A DNA stretch of 64,000 nucleotides from Adenanthera pavonina (taxonomy: Eukaryota; Streptophyta; Magnoliopsida; Fabales; Fabaceae). Below the pieces are notes generated by a model that was given only the letters and a program-made list of their open reading frames with translations, did not search any database and had not been told where the DNA came from. The first letter of the stretch is position 1, and every line of letters starts with the position of its first letter. Made by a program: the position numbers and the translations under genes. Below, one piece after another: positions 33,195 to 46,713 of this stretch. Location of the stretch: assembly GCA_026686845.1 (NCBI GenBank), contig JAIVEN010000010.1:22790001-22854000 (forward strand), read 5' to 3'.

Positions 33195-34350
33195 CATAAC
33201 ATACAATACAACTAATACAAACAATACAAATACCCGTTTACTTCAGTTTGTCAATTCCATACACACATGATTCCACAGGCTCCTTGGGTTGCCCAACACG
33301 ACTCGTATCCCTTTCGGTCAACCAAACAACCTTTGTATTACCATAATACCTTAATTAACACAATATATCACTTATCAAAAAACCACAATTCAACCATATA
33401 GGCCTAACCCAAGGTTTCAACACCACTGTCATGCATCATTTAGCTCCTAGAGACAATTCAAAGTCTAATCAACCACATATACCTCAGATTCCATACTTCC
33501 TCTAACAATTCCAACCTAGGGTTAAGCTTAAATCATGCATATTCCTTCCAAAACTCACACCCAAGCTTCACAAACACTAAATCATACCTCTTTCATCCCA
33601 TTCCATCCATTTTAATCGGTGGATTTCAGCCTAACATCGAAAACCCAACATATCACCTAAAAACCTAACTCAAAATCGAGGAAAAATGGAGAGGGAGGAG
33701 TAGATATCACTTACCAACATGAATCCAAGCACCTAAGGTCCGAAAATCGCTTCCAATGGCCAGAAACTTTGAACCCTAGCACTGCTTCTCCTGTTTTCCC
33801 TCTGTTTCTTTCCCACCTATTCTTCCAAAATGATTCTAATTTAAACTGATTTCTCGACTCTCGCCACAGTGCCATTGTTGTCAGCCAAAAAATATCTTAG
33901 AATCTATAGCTCACTCACCATGGCAGGCCAGCATTGCGCCACGATGTGGAGCTCTTTTTCTTTCACTTGATTCTTTCTTTTGTCCTGTTTCCTCCAGTTT
34001 TGCACACAACGCCAATTACACTCAATTAGTTAGGGACTAAGTTAGGGATAATGTAATGAGAGTTATTACAAAAAGGATTAGCACTTTAGAAGTTCAATGA
34101 AATAATGGAAATAATTATTTTTGCATTATTTTGACATTTCAATAATAAGGATATTTTAGTCAAGTACAATTAAAATATGTGTGCATAACTTTGAACAATA
34201 TATATATTGAAATAAAAGGAGGATAATTATTAATTGTAGAAGTTATGGAAACCACATTTACTATATTTGCAATAACCTACTTTCAGACACCTCCAATCTT
34301 GCCCGATTACTTCAAAAATTGACCAAACCAAACCAAAGCACCCCAACTTT

Positions 34351-36859
34351 TGTAACAACCCTCATTACACTGTCCCTAACTTGGTCCCTAGTAAACAAAG
34401 TGTAATTGGTGTTGTATGCAGAACTAGAGAACCAGGATGGAGAAAAGAATCAAAGTGGAGAAAATGAGCTCCACGCCGAAACAAGAAACAGGGTCGCCGC
34501 AATGAGAGAACTATAATTTGGCTTAATTTTTCCAAGCTAAGAAGCTCCACGCCATAGCAAGCGTCGGCATTTCTATTTAAATCAGAATCATTTTGGATGA
34601 ATAGATGAAAGGAAAATGGAGGGAGAAAGGAGAAGCGGTGCTAGGGTTCGAAGAATCCAACCTTTGGAAGTGTTTTTCGGCCATTGGAAGTTTGCTAAAT
34701 CATTGGTAAGTGGTTTCTAATCCTCCCTCTCCATTTTCTTCAATTTTGAGTTGAGATTTCTCAGGTATATATTGGGATTTTCAGTTTTGGCTAAAATCCA
34801 CAGATTAAAATGGATGAAATGGGATCAATAAGGTGTGATTTAGTGTTTATGAAGCCTAAGCATCAATTTTGGTTGGAGTATGTTGGTTTCTGTGAAACCA
34901 TAGGCAAAAATCGCTTGAGGGAGTAGGAATTTGAATTATATGTGATAGGATAAGGTTTGGATGGTTGTTTGGGGTTATTTGAAACATGATTATGCTAATG
35001 GAATGATGAGTTGAGTATAGTTGGTTGAGTTATGAATTTTGGATAATTGTTCAATATGTTGATTGAGGATTTTATGGTATTGTAGAGGTCATTTGGTTGA
35101 CCAAAAAGAGTGCGAGTGTGTTGGACATCCCAAGAAGCTCATGGAATCACGTGTATGTGTAATTGACAACTATAGGTAACTAGGTGTTTGTATTGTTTAT
35201 ATTTTATGTTATACATATGTGTATATATGAATGTTTCCGTTCATGCCACAATATTGATATGTGTGTGTATGGTTTTTCTATATATCGTGGTATATACACG
35301 ACTAGACATATAGAGGATGATGATTATGATGATGATTAGAGATGATGATGGTGATGTGACATTAGATGATGCATAGCATGACATGAGAATATGATGATAT
35401 TGAATATACGATGATATGATATGAATATCACCACATGGCATTTTGAGACGTATGGTGATCGGGTGGTGATAACGATATGATATATAATGATATATGATTA
35501 GGGAGGATAAGGATAGAATATATATATATGTTTAGGAAAGATAAGGATAGGATCCCTACAGCTAATTCCTCTCCCATAGCCCGAAGAGCCAGGCGGCAGT
35601 AGGCTGCACCTTCCCTAAATTGCCACAAATTCATAGTGGGAAAGGGGAAGGAGGACCACGGTCCGAGCTCTAGTGTAACCTTTGACCGGGTTGCATTAGG
35701 GTAAGGTAAGCTTGGTGATGTCCTATAATTAGTGTTCATCGACAGTTGGAAGGGAATCACCTATACGAATTTTCCTATTATGACAATAGCTCATGGTTCT
35801 AGCTATGTGCGAGGGAGACAAGCATTCCATTTCATATTACATCCATGAGATTATATAAGATATATATATTTATTGATTGTGGTTGTTCCTGATTACCGAG
35901 ACTTTATCTTACACCCCTCTTCCCATGAACTAACATTTCAGGTGAAGGTTTTGGCACTAGTTTAGAGAAGGCAAGGAAGTAATATATCGAACATGGGAAT
36001 ACTAAGTCTATGTAGTGTAGTATGTATGTCTATGTATGTTGTGCTAAGTAAGATAACATGGTTGTAATAGATTTGAGGATCCTGATGTTTGTAATGATGA
36101 TGTTGGTATAATATGGATGTGGATTGCATTATTTGTGATGTGTATGATGTATTGTGATGCTTGTACGGTTTGGGAAGTTATGGAGTCAGTATGGTAATAT
36201 GTGTAAGCCCAAAATAGATTTGGGCATTGTCAGTGTGTTTTAGGGTCCATAGCCTATTATGTTAATTTGGGGTGCAAGTGATCGAATCTCAAGGGAGTAG
36301 TTCTTTTGAGATGAAACCTATTTGGATGAGTTAGTTTAGTTAAATGAGACTTGTGTGAATGGTCAGATTGCCTTTAGTGGTAAATGAGAGTTGTAAATGG
36401 TGAGTTTTGGTTGAAAAGTGGCTAAAATGGTGTCAGGTTTCCAAAATCTCCATATGGAGAAGGAATCGAGTGAAGTTGGTGTCTATGGATAGATTGGGAT
36501 AAGATTGACTTGTAAGAGTTGGAATCAGGTCAATCGAATGTCAGAGCATAAAGTTATGCACGTCAGAAGTTCACCTCAGGAGTTGAATTTTGTAGATATG
36601 GCATCAGCAAGGGGGTGTTGCGACGCCAAAAAACCAAGCCACAGTGCTAGTGAATCTGAGAGCACCAGAGCCGTGGCTGTATTGTAGCGGTCGTGGCTCT
36701 GCACACTATTCTGGTTGTTCTGGTGTTTCTTAAGGTGTTTTGTGGCATTTTCCACTACTCTGCTATTTTAGAAGGTAAATATGAGATGTTTGGGCTGTGT
36801 TTCGTTAGTTCTTGAAGTATTTGGTCAAGTATAGAGGTTGTATTTAGTAGGGTATTACA
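34351..36859 (+). mobile_element. Solo family Z LTR (plus), TSD ACTTT, nested in LTR-C
   Basis: Begins TGTAACAACCCTCATTACAC and ends TAGTAGGGTATTACA, flanked by ACTTT (34,346-34,350 and 36,860-36,864). It is 2,509 bp and aligns along its length with the solo LTR at 30,340-32,759, including the ATGATGATG-rich and CATGGCATT/GGTGATC regions. No internal domain. The minus-strand frame at 35,428-35,760 lies inside the LTR and is not a gene. Confidence 0.92.
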
Positions 36860-37339
36860 ACTTTAATCCCCCAAAACTTCATACCTCGTAAAAGACACCA
36901 GAACAAGCTGGGGCCATGGCCAGCTACAGTGGAGCCGCAGCCTCAAAGAGGGAGTAACAAGTGGTGCCGTGGCCAAGCTTCTGGAGCTACGGTGCCCTAT
37001 GCTAATGTCATATTAGCAAATTGCAAGTTTCTGGAACGAACTTTCAATGCGCATAACTTCGTGCTTCGATCTCCGATTGGCCTGATTCTAACTTCTATAG
37101 GTCACTCTCGTCCAAATCTAACCATTGACACCAATTTCACTCAAATCCAACTCTATATGGATATTTTGAACCTCTAACACCATTTTGATAACTTTTTTTG
37201 CCAAACCTCACAACCTACCACTTCCATTTGCCATCAAAGGCAATTTGGCCACTATGGACTATCCACACAAGTCCAATTTGGCTCAACCAACTTGTCCACG
37301 AAGGTTTTACCTCGAAGAAACTTCTTCTCTGAGAATTGA

Positions 37340-40300
37340 TGTAATATCCTAAAATTTTACTGGATACTAAGTGATAAAAGAAGATATAATTGATAATAAC
37401 ATAAAATGTACAAGGAATTAATGAAAATGGACAGACACCATTTTGTGTGAAAAAGGACAAAGAGATCATTTTTCCCGGTTAGATGGAAAAATAAGAAAAT
37501 TATATTTTTACCCATAAAAAAATATAAAAATCACATCCATGTCCCAAAAGTATTAAAATTTACGTGGTGAAGAAATAGAAAATCCTTGGGAAAAATTACA
37601 CCTAATGACCCGAAAGTTTTAGAAATTATAATTAATCCTAGGTTAAGTGCAATTTTGTAAATATGTAAAATTACTATTAGAACGAAGCCCTTGACAAGAG
37701 AAGTCCAATGGTATATGGTACTGAGGGTTAATATTCAAGACTAAAGAAATAATCAGTGTTGAGTGTGCAAAAGTAATAATAAATCGATAAAATAAACTGT
37801 GGGTCCTATCGATAGTTAAAAAGAAACCAAGTCAGGATATGGGCCATACACAGATACCATTTGAGACAAAATAATTATGGAAATATAAAAATAAAATTAG
37901 AATAGTTTTATCGGTGCGGTTAAAAAGTAAACAGATTGAGATATATCTGGATCACGAAAATTGAGCAATTTTTGGATATTCTCCTCCCCCTCCCATGCGC
38001 GAGTGCTGCAGCCATGTGATACAAAATAATATTATATTATTTTGGAAAACTTCTCAAAGAAGTATGTAATAAAGTAATCAAGGATTAGCAAAAAGTAACC
38101 ATGATTAGTTACTTACTTAAGCACATAATTAGCCACTTAAACCTTTATCTTTCCTTACCATTTCACTTGTGAACCAGCAGCCCAAAACAGAGGAAGAAAA
38201 CACAAGAAAGGGGAGGAAGAAGGAAGAGAAATCAAAGGAAAATTGAAGCATAAATCGGTAAGCTTCTATGTTACCACCTTAAGCTTACTATCTATGGCTT
38301 TCAAAGCATGCTTTATAGTTTGATTTGCTTCCTTTCCATCTTATGGTTTCGGCCAAAATGTGATTTAGCAATAGAAATGAGTTTTGAACCCTTAAACTTA
38401 GGAAAAAGCATAGACTAGATACTAGAAGCATGAATCCATGGATAGTTTGAAGTGATTTGAAGGAAATCTTTTCCAATCACTTAGGTCATATTTTGGTCAG
38501 AACAGGGGGAGTATTTAGAGTTGGAATTTCATGATTTTGACCTCAAAAATAGATTCCCCATGGTCCAAAACCTTAAGAACAAGTGTGTTGTACAAAGAAA
38601 GATCAAAGAAAAGCTAAGTGAAAAATTTGAGTTTAAGTGAGTAATGTCTTCTGTATAATTCCAAAAAAAAACAATGGCTAAATTGGTTCAATAATGATGT
38701 GGATAGGTTTAAGAAGGTTTTGGAAAGCTTAAAAAGTGGTGGACCAAATTTGGAAAGCAAGAGAGCATCATAAGGTAGTTAATTTCCCATACTAGCAATA
38801 TGTTATCATAGTTGTTTTCAATGTGCTTTATGCCTTGTCATATGATTGTAATGATATTTTGAGATGATTTATGTGTATTAGCTGAGTTGATTTAGGGGCA
38901 TTGAGACCTTAGGATGTCCATTTTTCAAAATGAAACTCTGCCTAAAATTTTATGAATTCATCTGACGTAAATGTGTTAATGTATTCAAAATGTGTTATCT
39001 TAATGTTTCATGCTTAATGTGAAGATGTGATGGAATGTTGGGTGATAACTACTGAGATTCTTTGAATCCTACCCTCCCAAATATAACCCTGAATAGGTAG
39101 CAACAATGGCAAGACCACCAAGGAAGAGAAAGGAAAGGAGAAATAATTTGACCATTAACTTGATAATTCTAGCATTGGCCAAGAGCTTTGACCTTTTGTG
39201 TAAATTTGTAAATGTGATGTTAAGTATGTTTCTTCAAGTTTTTATGATGCCTTAGGTTTTAGCTAAAGTATGGTATAGTATGAAATGATGTACGGCCATG
39301 TAAATATTTTATGGTTTTTGTTTGGTAAAGTAGTAAGATATAAATAATCATCTTGACCTATGTAGAGTAAACATGTCACTGTTTGGATTTTTTGATGTAT
39401 AAAGTATGAATGGTGTATATCGTTTAAAAGTAGATAAGAAGAGCTCTCCAATGGTCCAAAGAACACTCATACTAGATGTGTGTGCAATATTGGGCAGATT
39501 TTTATATTTAATCCTAATTAAAATGATTATTTTGTAGTTTTTGTATAAAATGTGAAAATTCAGAGTTTACTGTATAGATCAGTACTATCATTGCTTTGAC
39601 TTATATTTTTCCCATGTAGACAAAGTTATAAGCTATACTTGGAGACTTGAATTACATGCATACGATTTCTATTGATTTAGTTATGATTTTCCAAAGTTTA
39701 ATCGGAACAAATAAATTCGATTAAATGAATAGTGATTAAAGTTGAAAAAATTTATTATGGCATTTATTGTGATTCAAGATCCTACTATGATATAAATGGA
39801 CTTTAGAATGATTAAATATGTAACACCTTACCTTTATCTATATTTTCCATATATCATAGTATGTACAATATCCAAATTGCCCATATTAAGAGTTTGAACC
39901 ATTAGTAGAACCAAAATATTAAATAAAAAAAACGTGGTACTATTCATTTGGTTCTCAAGTTTTCTGGATGAAATTTGAAAAATCATAACTTAATCCAGAA
40001 AAATCGTATCAATGTGGTTCAAGTCTCTAAATGAAGCTAGAAATATGATATACAAGATACAAATATGAAAACTTTCTGTAACCTAACCAATTAGTACAGT
40101 TTATTACTCAAACTTACACTGTACAAATGGTCATTTCTCTCTTTTCCAGGATTTTCGCCATAACTTTAAAAATTCATATCTAACTCTATACTGAGCCAAA
40201 TCATGTATTCTATATGCCATTGGAAAGATACATATGTATAATTACCTTCATATTTTTATTATACATTTATTTGGTCTATACAGGGCACAACATCAATTTG

Positions 40301-41699
40301 AATGACTAGGGATCAGAACATCACTTTTACTGGTATAGTCTTGGGAAAACTTGTATATCTCTCATTGTACAGCTCCAATTGAACTCAAACCAGTGGCATA
40401 TTAACCTCAAAAGATAGATATTTTCATAAATGTAAGCCACTGAATTTTTGAAGCTCTGTACAATTTTATATCACTTTTCAAAGAGAAGTAATATATTCAG
40501 TAAGATTCGCAGCATTCACATCACTGTCCAGTTTTGATCCTGAAATTTAAAATTTCACTATAAATCGTGCATACATCCAAATTAAGTGTTCTTTAGCTCA
40601 TTAAAACAACTTTTCTTTCCATTAATCATGCTTGGACAGATTAGAACAGTGGATGAAGTAGAGAAAATTTCAAGGGAACTAACTCATATAGCTTAGGAAC
40701 TATGCTAGAACACTTAAAGATCACAAGAGGTTTGCTTACCAATTTTCCTTGTATTTCTTCCCTATTTTTTCTTCTCTTTTTCTTTCCTCCTACGTAGCTT
40801 CCTTTCTTCATCACTTTGCTGCAGCTTTTCCCCTTCTTTTCTTTGCTAATTCATCGGCCAAACCATGAGGAAGGAGGGAGTATATATAAAAATCATTAAC
40901 CAATGAAAACTTGCCACCTAATGACTTGATTTTTCTAGCTTTTTCATGAAAATAATAAAATATGACTATTTTGACATGTGCAGCTTGTGGAGCACGAAAT
41001 GGAGGGTATTTTGGTCCAACAATTTTAGTCATTTACTTATCCAGATATATCCTGAACTGGTCTGGACAATTAAAGCTATTTTGGCAGTATATTTTACTAT
41101 TATTGGGATACTAATTATGATCATAAAATTACCATAATATAATTATCTCAATTGGTCCAAATATAAGACCCACACATTTTTCTTGAATGAATATTGCTTC
41201 TCCCTGCAGTCCAGACTGACATTTATCGGGTAAGACAATAATATTAAATCATAATTACCCAATAAATATTATTTCGTTCTCAATAAATTCTATACTATAT
41301 TCCAATGGTCTAAGTTCATTGAGAGCTTCATTTTGACTATAATTTTTCATATTTACAAAAATGCCCTTGACCCGGGATAAATTTATAATTTTTAAAATTT
41401 TCGGGTCATTAGGTGTAATTTGCCCCAAAATTTATAAACTTTTCTTCAATCCTCTCATGCGTCGACCGCCTCAACCCTTTTTTTTTTCCTAGGGACAAAA
41501 TCATCATTTCCATATTTCTTAGGGGCAAAAATGTAATTTCTCATTTTTCCATCCAATCAGGAAAAATAACCTCTTTACCCTATTTCACGCAAAATGGTGT
41601 CTATCCATTTTTGCAAATTCTCTATACATTTTTAGTTATCTAATATTTTAGAGATATTATAAAATACATGGGAAATGGGCCCATAAGAGAGGTGTTACA
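37340..41699 (+). mobile_element. Solo family Y LTR (plus), TSD ATTGA, nested in LTR-C and itself interrupted
   Basis: Starts TGTAATATCCT (37,340) and ends AAGAGAGGTGTTACA (41,699), flanked by ATTGA (37,335-37,339 and 41,700-41,704). Its body (37,340-39,818 plus 41,667-41,699, about 2.5 kb) matches the LTR at 1-1,549 of this window, including the shared 3' end ATACATGGGAAA...GAGGTGTTACA. It is split by a reversed relative at 39,819-41,661. No coding domains. Confidence 0.9.
39819..41661 (-). mobile_element. Solo family Y LTR (minus), TSD AAATA, innermost insertion
   Basis: Starts TGTAACACCTTACC and ends TTTAGAGATATTATA, where the expected terminal CA has become TA. It is flanked by AAATA (39,814-39,818 and 41,662-41,666). 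At 1,843 bp, it reads as a diverged reverse complement of the surrounding LTR: its right end mirrors the outer LTR's start, including the ACACCATTTTGTGTGAAA block near 37,436. That gives the locus a large hairpin appearance. Confidence 0.85.
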
Positions 41700-44079
41700 A
41701 TTGACCCCCTTGAACCCCATAATCACACAATGGGCTACATGCCCAAAACACACATACAAGTCCTAAAATCACTTTGGGCTCTCACATACAGCCACTATGG
41801 CTCACAAATACACACTCTAATAGTAGTGATCTATTCCAAGGTCCAAATCATCATCACACACCTATAAATCATCCATCGTCATTACTATCATCACATACCA
41901 TCCAAACATCATAGTTACAATCATCCTATCATCACATGACACATGGACAATACTCCCACGACACTCATATAGACATCAAGCCACAACAACCTACTTAGCA
42001 TAATATTACATAAACTAAATTATAACTACCAATCAAACTTGAGATTCCAAAATGCGGAGAGGCCTATGACTCCATGGTCATCTCTGAGCTAGTACTAAAG
42101 TCTTCACTTGAAATGTTAGTCATGGAGGGATTGTGAGATAATGTCTTAGTAACTGAGACAAACACACACATATATAATACCATCAATATCACACATATAT
42201 GCAATGATGTCGTGCAATGCCAAATGACATGTGATGTATGTCTTCCTCAAATAGGGCTAGAATCACGAGTTGGTGTCACCAGAAGACATTTCAAATAGGT
42301 AATTCCCCTCTAATAGCTAATGAAGACTGATTTCGGGACATCACCAAGCTCACCTCACACTAGTGCATCCAGCCAAAGGTCACACTTGTGATTGAACCAT
42401 AGCTCTTCTTCCCCTAGACCACTGCAAATTGGCGGTGACTTAAGGAAGGTGCAATCCACTGCCACCTGGCTCTCCTGGCCATTTGAGATGATTTAGTGGC
42501 AGGGATATTCCATCCTATCACCAAATCATATCATATCATAGTCCATTACCACCTGGCTTTCCTGATCAAAAGAGGATTTAATAGTAGGGATCTTTTATCA
42601 TATCATCATATTTCATCTCATCACCATCTTTTAATACACCACATCTCACTATACTCATGGGGTGGAGGTGTACATGCCATGCTAACATACCTTTAACAAT
42701 ATATAATCATCATCACAGTCATCATCATGGCCATGCTAGCATGCAATCATATGTGGATGCTACAATCACATATGCACATATACATTATCATACTTATCAT
42801 AATCATATATGAATACACTGTCTAGCCGTGTGTATACCACAATATATAGAAAACCATACACATACACATAATGATATCATGGTATGAATAGAGACATGCA
42901 TATATATATCAACGTATAACACATATATTACAAACACCTAATTACCTCAGGTTGTCAATACTGATACCACACACACAGGGGCTTAAGCAAGCCTCCGGAG
43001 CACCTATCAAGAACTATATGCCTCCAAGTAGCCAATCAATCACTATAACATCATAATATCTTCAATTAGCATAACGTGTACATTAACCATAGTTCACAAT
43101 CCAACCATTTAAGCTTAACCCATTGTTCCAATAGCACTCGCACCTCCCAATAAGCCTCAGTTACTTATCCTAACCATAATTATCCACACATACTTTGGAT
43201 TTCATACTCCTTCTACTATTTCCAACCTAGGGTTATGCTTAAACCATGCATACACCTCATAAATTCATGCCTAAGCATCATAAACACTAAATCACACCTC
43301 ATTAATCATATTTCATCCATTTTAATCAATTGATTTCAGCCAAAACCAAAAAACCAACCGTATATCTGAAAAATCCAACTCAAAACTGAAGAAAAATGGA
43401 GAGGGAGGTTCAAGAACCACTTACCAACCAAGATCGAAACTCTTAGAGGCAAAAAATACTCCCAAAGCCCTAATGTGGCACCTCATCTCTCCCTCCATTT
43501 TCTCTTCTCCCAGTTAACTGAAATGTTTCTGATTTAAACAGATTTAGTGACTCTTGCCGCGGTGCCAATAAGTTCACCATGGTGCGAGTGCTCTCGATCC
43601 CAATATTTTTCAAGTTGCTACAGGTGTCTCGCTGTGGCAGCCTTGCACCTCACCATGGCATGACCCTTCTTTTGTCTCAAATATTGAATTTGTCTCATTT
43701 TACTTCTTTCTCCAGCCCTGGTTCCTCCAGTCTTGCACACATCATTAAGTATACTCCTTGTTAGCTCGAGACTAAGTTCAAGATAATATAATGAGAGTTG
43801 TTACAATATTTCCTTCTCTTCCTCTTTGACACTCACATGCTAATTATGCGAGTGTCATTCTAACCTTATTCACTGGCACAAGGGGGTATTTATGGATCCA
43901 TGTTGATAAAAAGACACTTTTAGTCCTTTAACTTTGTACTAGATATCAATTTGGTTCCTTAACTTTATAAAATTCCTTTTTGGTTCTCTAACTTTCAAAA
44001 TTCAATAAAAATTCCCTTGCTCCTAACACTATTTAATTTTATTAACAGAATACACTGACAAAATATTTACATTAATCCA

Positions 44080-45085
44080 TCTCATTTTTATGGAAAAAAG
44101 TAAACTCATTTTATTTTAAGTTACCAACTCATATATATGTATTTTCAATTAAAAAAAAGAAAGTCATCACTTTCTTGTCCTTCTTCTTCATTTTGATATT
44201 TCCTGCTCATGACCACAGATTTCATATTACCATTGTGAACCAAGAAAACAAGCTTCTTCCTCCTATCTCGTGATTCACGCTTCCCCACGTTAAGAGTTTT
44301 TCTTTCCAACATGACAGTTTAGCTGCTAACGGTGACCCACGGTGGGCTTGATTGATGCAAGGTTTAAATTCTTGAAAGAGTTTAGCTTCCTCTTTAGTAA
44401 AATCATGGATGCCTCACACAGCTACACCAATGGCTTAAACAAATATTCAAGGATTCAGCTTTGTTGAAGGGGAAGTTATTGTCTTGACAGGTTTAGGAGT
44501 CATTGAAAAGAAAGTAATGCCGTTGATAGTGACGAAGCTTGCAATTAAGGTGAGGTAAGGATATGCTAAGTTTTTGCTCAAGAATCTTGTTTTATGTTGT
44601 AACATTGACACTAGTTTATTGCTTCTTGAAGGATGAAATTATGAAATTTCTTTGAGATAATCCTATTGATTGCTCTGGTTTATTTCTTTGATGTTTTACC
44701 ATGATGCTAATTTTGAATTCCAATTAGGATATAGTGCAATTTATGTTTCGAATCAGAAGTTTAAATGTGAATTTTATTAAAAACCAAAGATTTCTGCAAC
44801 TTGTTGCTAGTCTTAGATTAATGTTATGATGTTGTCATTATTTAGCCCCACACTTCAACTAAAAAAAGACTTGCCTATGCTTTTGTAGGAAGTTGTTCAA
44901 CAAAGTAGATCAAAGACTGGGTTACAAATGCAAAAGTACAGTTGCTTCCCATAATAATATCAAAGACATTTTCTTTAACTTTTGGCAAGGAATATCAGAA
45001 TGTCAAAGATGTTTTTTGAATTAATGACACAATCTCTTAGGTTTTAATTAGAAGTTGAGATTATTTATTTTTTAATTTTTTAATT
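44080..45085. other. Loop DNA of the inverted-repeat element, no recognised gene
   Basis: Non-LTR sequence between the left arm and the Sirevirus remnant. A short frame near 44,450-44,560 reads like ordinary coding sequence (GEVIVLTGLGVIEKKVMP) and ends at GTGAGGTAAGG, which resembles a splice donor. I do not recognise a protein. It could be a captured host-gene fragment or chance. Confidence 0.3.
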
Positions 45086-46713
45086 AGAAATTGGATTATT
45101 AAATCCTTTGTTTGGGAGTCTGGGCTTTGATACCACTTGTTGGTTCTGTTAGCTTCCCAAGAAGGGGGCAAATTGGGAAGTTTGAAAATTTTCTGCAAAA
45201 TTACAAGAAAGCAGTGAAAGCAAAATATGTAGAAAACAGAGTGCAAAAAGTAGTAAGGTGATAAGCAAAGAATAAGAAAAGGGACACAAGAATTTATCCT
45301 GGTTTGGTCACTATCTCTTGACCTAAGTCCAGTTCTCAAGCTATCACTTGAGATTTTCCACTATCTTGCAAGAATTTGATGGGCTCTTGCAATGCCTCAG
45401 TAAAGGTTAATGCTTTATTACAAGAGCTTACAATCTCACTCTCTGCACTCTAACTAATTGTTTCCCAAATCCCTTATGAAGTCCCCTCACAAGAAAATCT
45501 TTCTTCCAGATAAAGATAAGATTATTTACAGCAAATGAACTCTCTAATTTAGAGTGTATATGATAGTTGAAGTGCAGTTTATGAAGTGTGGAAGAGTAAA
45601 AGGTTTTGTCTAAAGAATTGACAGAGCTTCAGTATATACAATGTAAAATCATTTCTCACATCTTCAAATGAAGTTCTATTTATATATTTATATCTTAACT
45701 ATACATTAGAGACAAAACCTAGCCATTAGAGACGTTACCCAACGGTTACTCTGTAAAACTATCCGTTCACCAACCGCATTTAATGCGTCTGACATCCAAA
45801 ATTTGAATTTTGGTGTGTCAATAGACGAATTTCACAGAGACCACAAGTTAAAAACTTTAATGTTGAACTTCGAAGTTCATCTGTTCAAAGGTAAAATTTG
45901 AATTTTCATCTTTGACAAATGTTTTCATGTTGGAACATATGAATTTTCAAGGTTAAAGTTCTTCTAGAGAGTGTGAACAGTTGTTCTATATTACTACAAT
46001 GCATTCGAAATTCAAATTTTGGAGACCCAAAATTTGTCTGTCAGTGAGCAACTCAATATGGCACAAAAGTTCTTTTTGAAATTCAAATTTTCAGAAATCA
46101 AAGTTCGTATGTCAGAGAGTAACTTTTATCAGACTCATACCAAAGTTCAAATTTCAAAAGACCGAAGTTCACCTATCAGAGGGACACTTGAACAGACTTA
46201 CACATTGTTCCTCCAAAGTTCAAATTTTTAAAACTAAAATTCATCTGTCAAAAGACTAACTTGACACTCTTTTTGAACTTCACTTTCAAATGAACTTTTA
46301 CATATCTTCAAACGAATTTTTCTTTTTTTATAATTTGTGTTTTATTTAAAATACAAATTTTAATAGTCTGAAATTCGTCTATCAGAGGCAACAACTTTGT
46401 AAGTTCAAATTTCAACATTCAAAGTTTCAATTTTCAAGGTAACATATGAAGTTTAATAGTTCACAATTTGTCTGTTAGTGAATATTTTTCAAATATATCA
46501 TAGGTTGACATGGGATTTTTGAAAAACACACTTTAGAAAACATTTGGGTAAAAGATCAAAGTCTTTTACTCATGTTAATTTGGTGAGAAATCCTATGGAC
46601 TACCCTTGTATTTATTTTTCTGAGATTTCTTCACTTGAGATCTTTTTGTACATCTTTAATATCTTTCTTCTAAGCTCTAGTTGTTTGGAATCATCAAAAA
46701 CACTTGATTCAAT
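45086..46713 (-). mobile_element. Sirevirus LTR (minus) with reversed primer site and ~40 bp internal remnant
   Basis: GCTTTGATACCA at 45,124-45,135 is the reversed initiator-Met primer site with one change. To its left about 40 bp match the young element's leader (reversed), then the internal region stops. The LTR runs from TGTTGGTTCTGTTAGC (45,138) to AAACACTTGATTCAATG (about 46,713). It includes the reversed promoter block near 45,670-45,780 and degraded TTCGTCTG words. It is thus a 5' LTR cut off from its element. Confidence 0.85.

Larger units (their letters stand above)
29230..34070 (-). mobile_element. LTR-B: family Z LTR (minus), split by a plus-strand solo LTR
   Basis: 29,230-30,339 and 32,760-34,070 together align in reverse with the family Z LTR. 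Shared blocks are AAACATCTCATATTTACC, the CTCCATA..GAGATTTTGG block, the CCTAGACCACC..GGTAGTGATTTAGG block and the 5' terminus ...ATGAGAGTTATTACA at 34,070. Roughly 70 bp of its 3' end is missing at 29,230, where LTR-A starts. Removing the ACTAG-flanked solo LTR restores continuity (CACTAG + TGCTCAAACTGTGG). A (CA)n run lies at 33,152-33,191. Confidence 0.85.
34268..43805 (-). mobile_element. LTR-C: solo family Z LTR (minus), TSD ATATT, hosting two further LTRs
   Basis: Pieces 34,268-34,350, 36,860-37,339 and 41,700-43,805 assemble in order into one reversed Z LTR of about 2.65 kb, with termini TGCAATAACC (34,268) and GAGAGTTGTTACA (43,805). It is flanked by ATATT at 34,263-34,267 and 43,806-43,810. 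The gaps are exactly the two nested LTRs, each with its own duplication. The left terminus has TGCAATA where TGTAATA/TGTAACA is expected, a decayed base. No coding domains. Confidence 0.9.

Noticed and set aside
35428..35760. 110-codon minus-strand frame.
   Set aside because: Lies wholly in a solo LTR and crosses AT microsatellite-like sequence.
37340..41699. Looked at first like one large foldback transposon with ~400-bp terminal inverted repeats and an ATTGA duplication.
   Set aside because: A second duplication (AAATA) and LTR termini at 39,819 and 41,661 show it is one Y LTR nested in another in opposite orientation.
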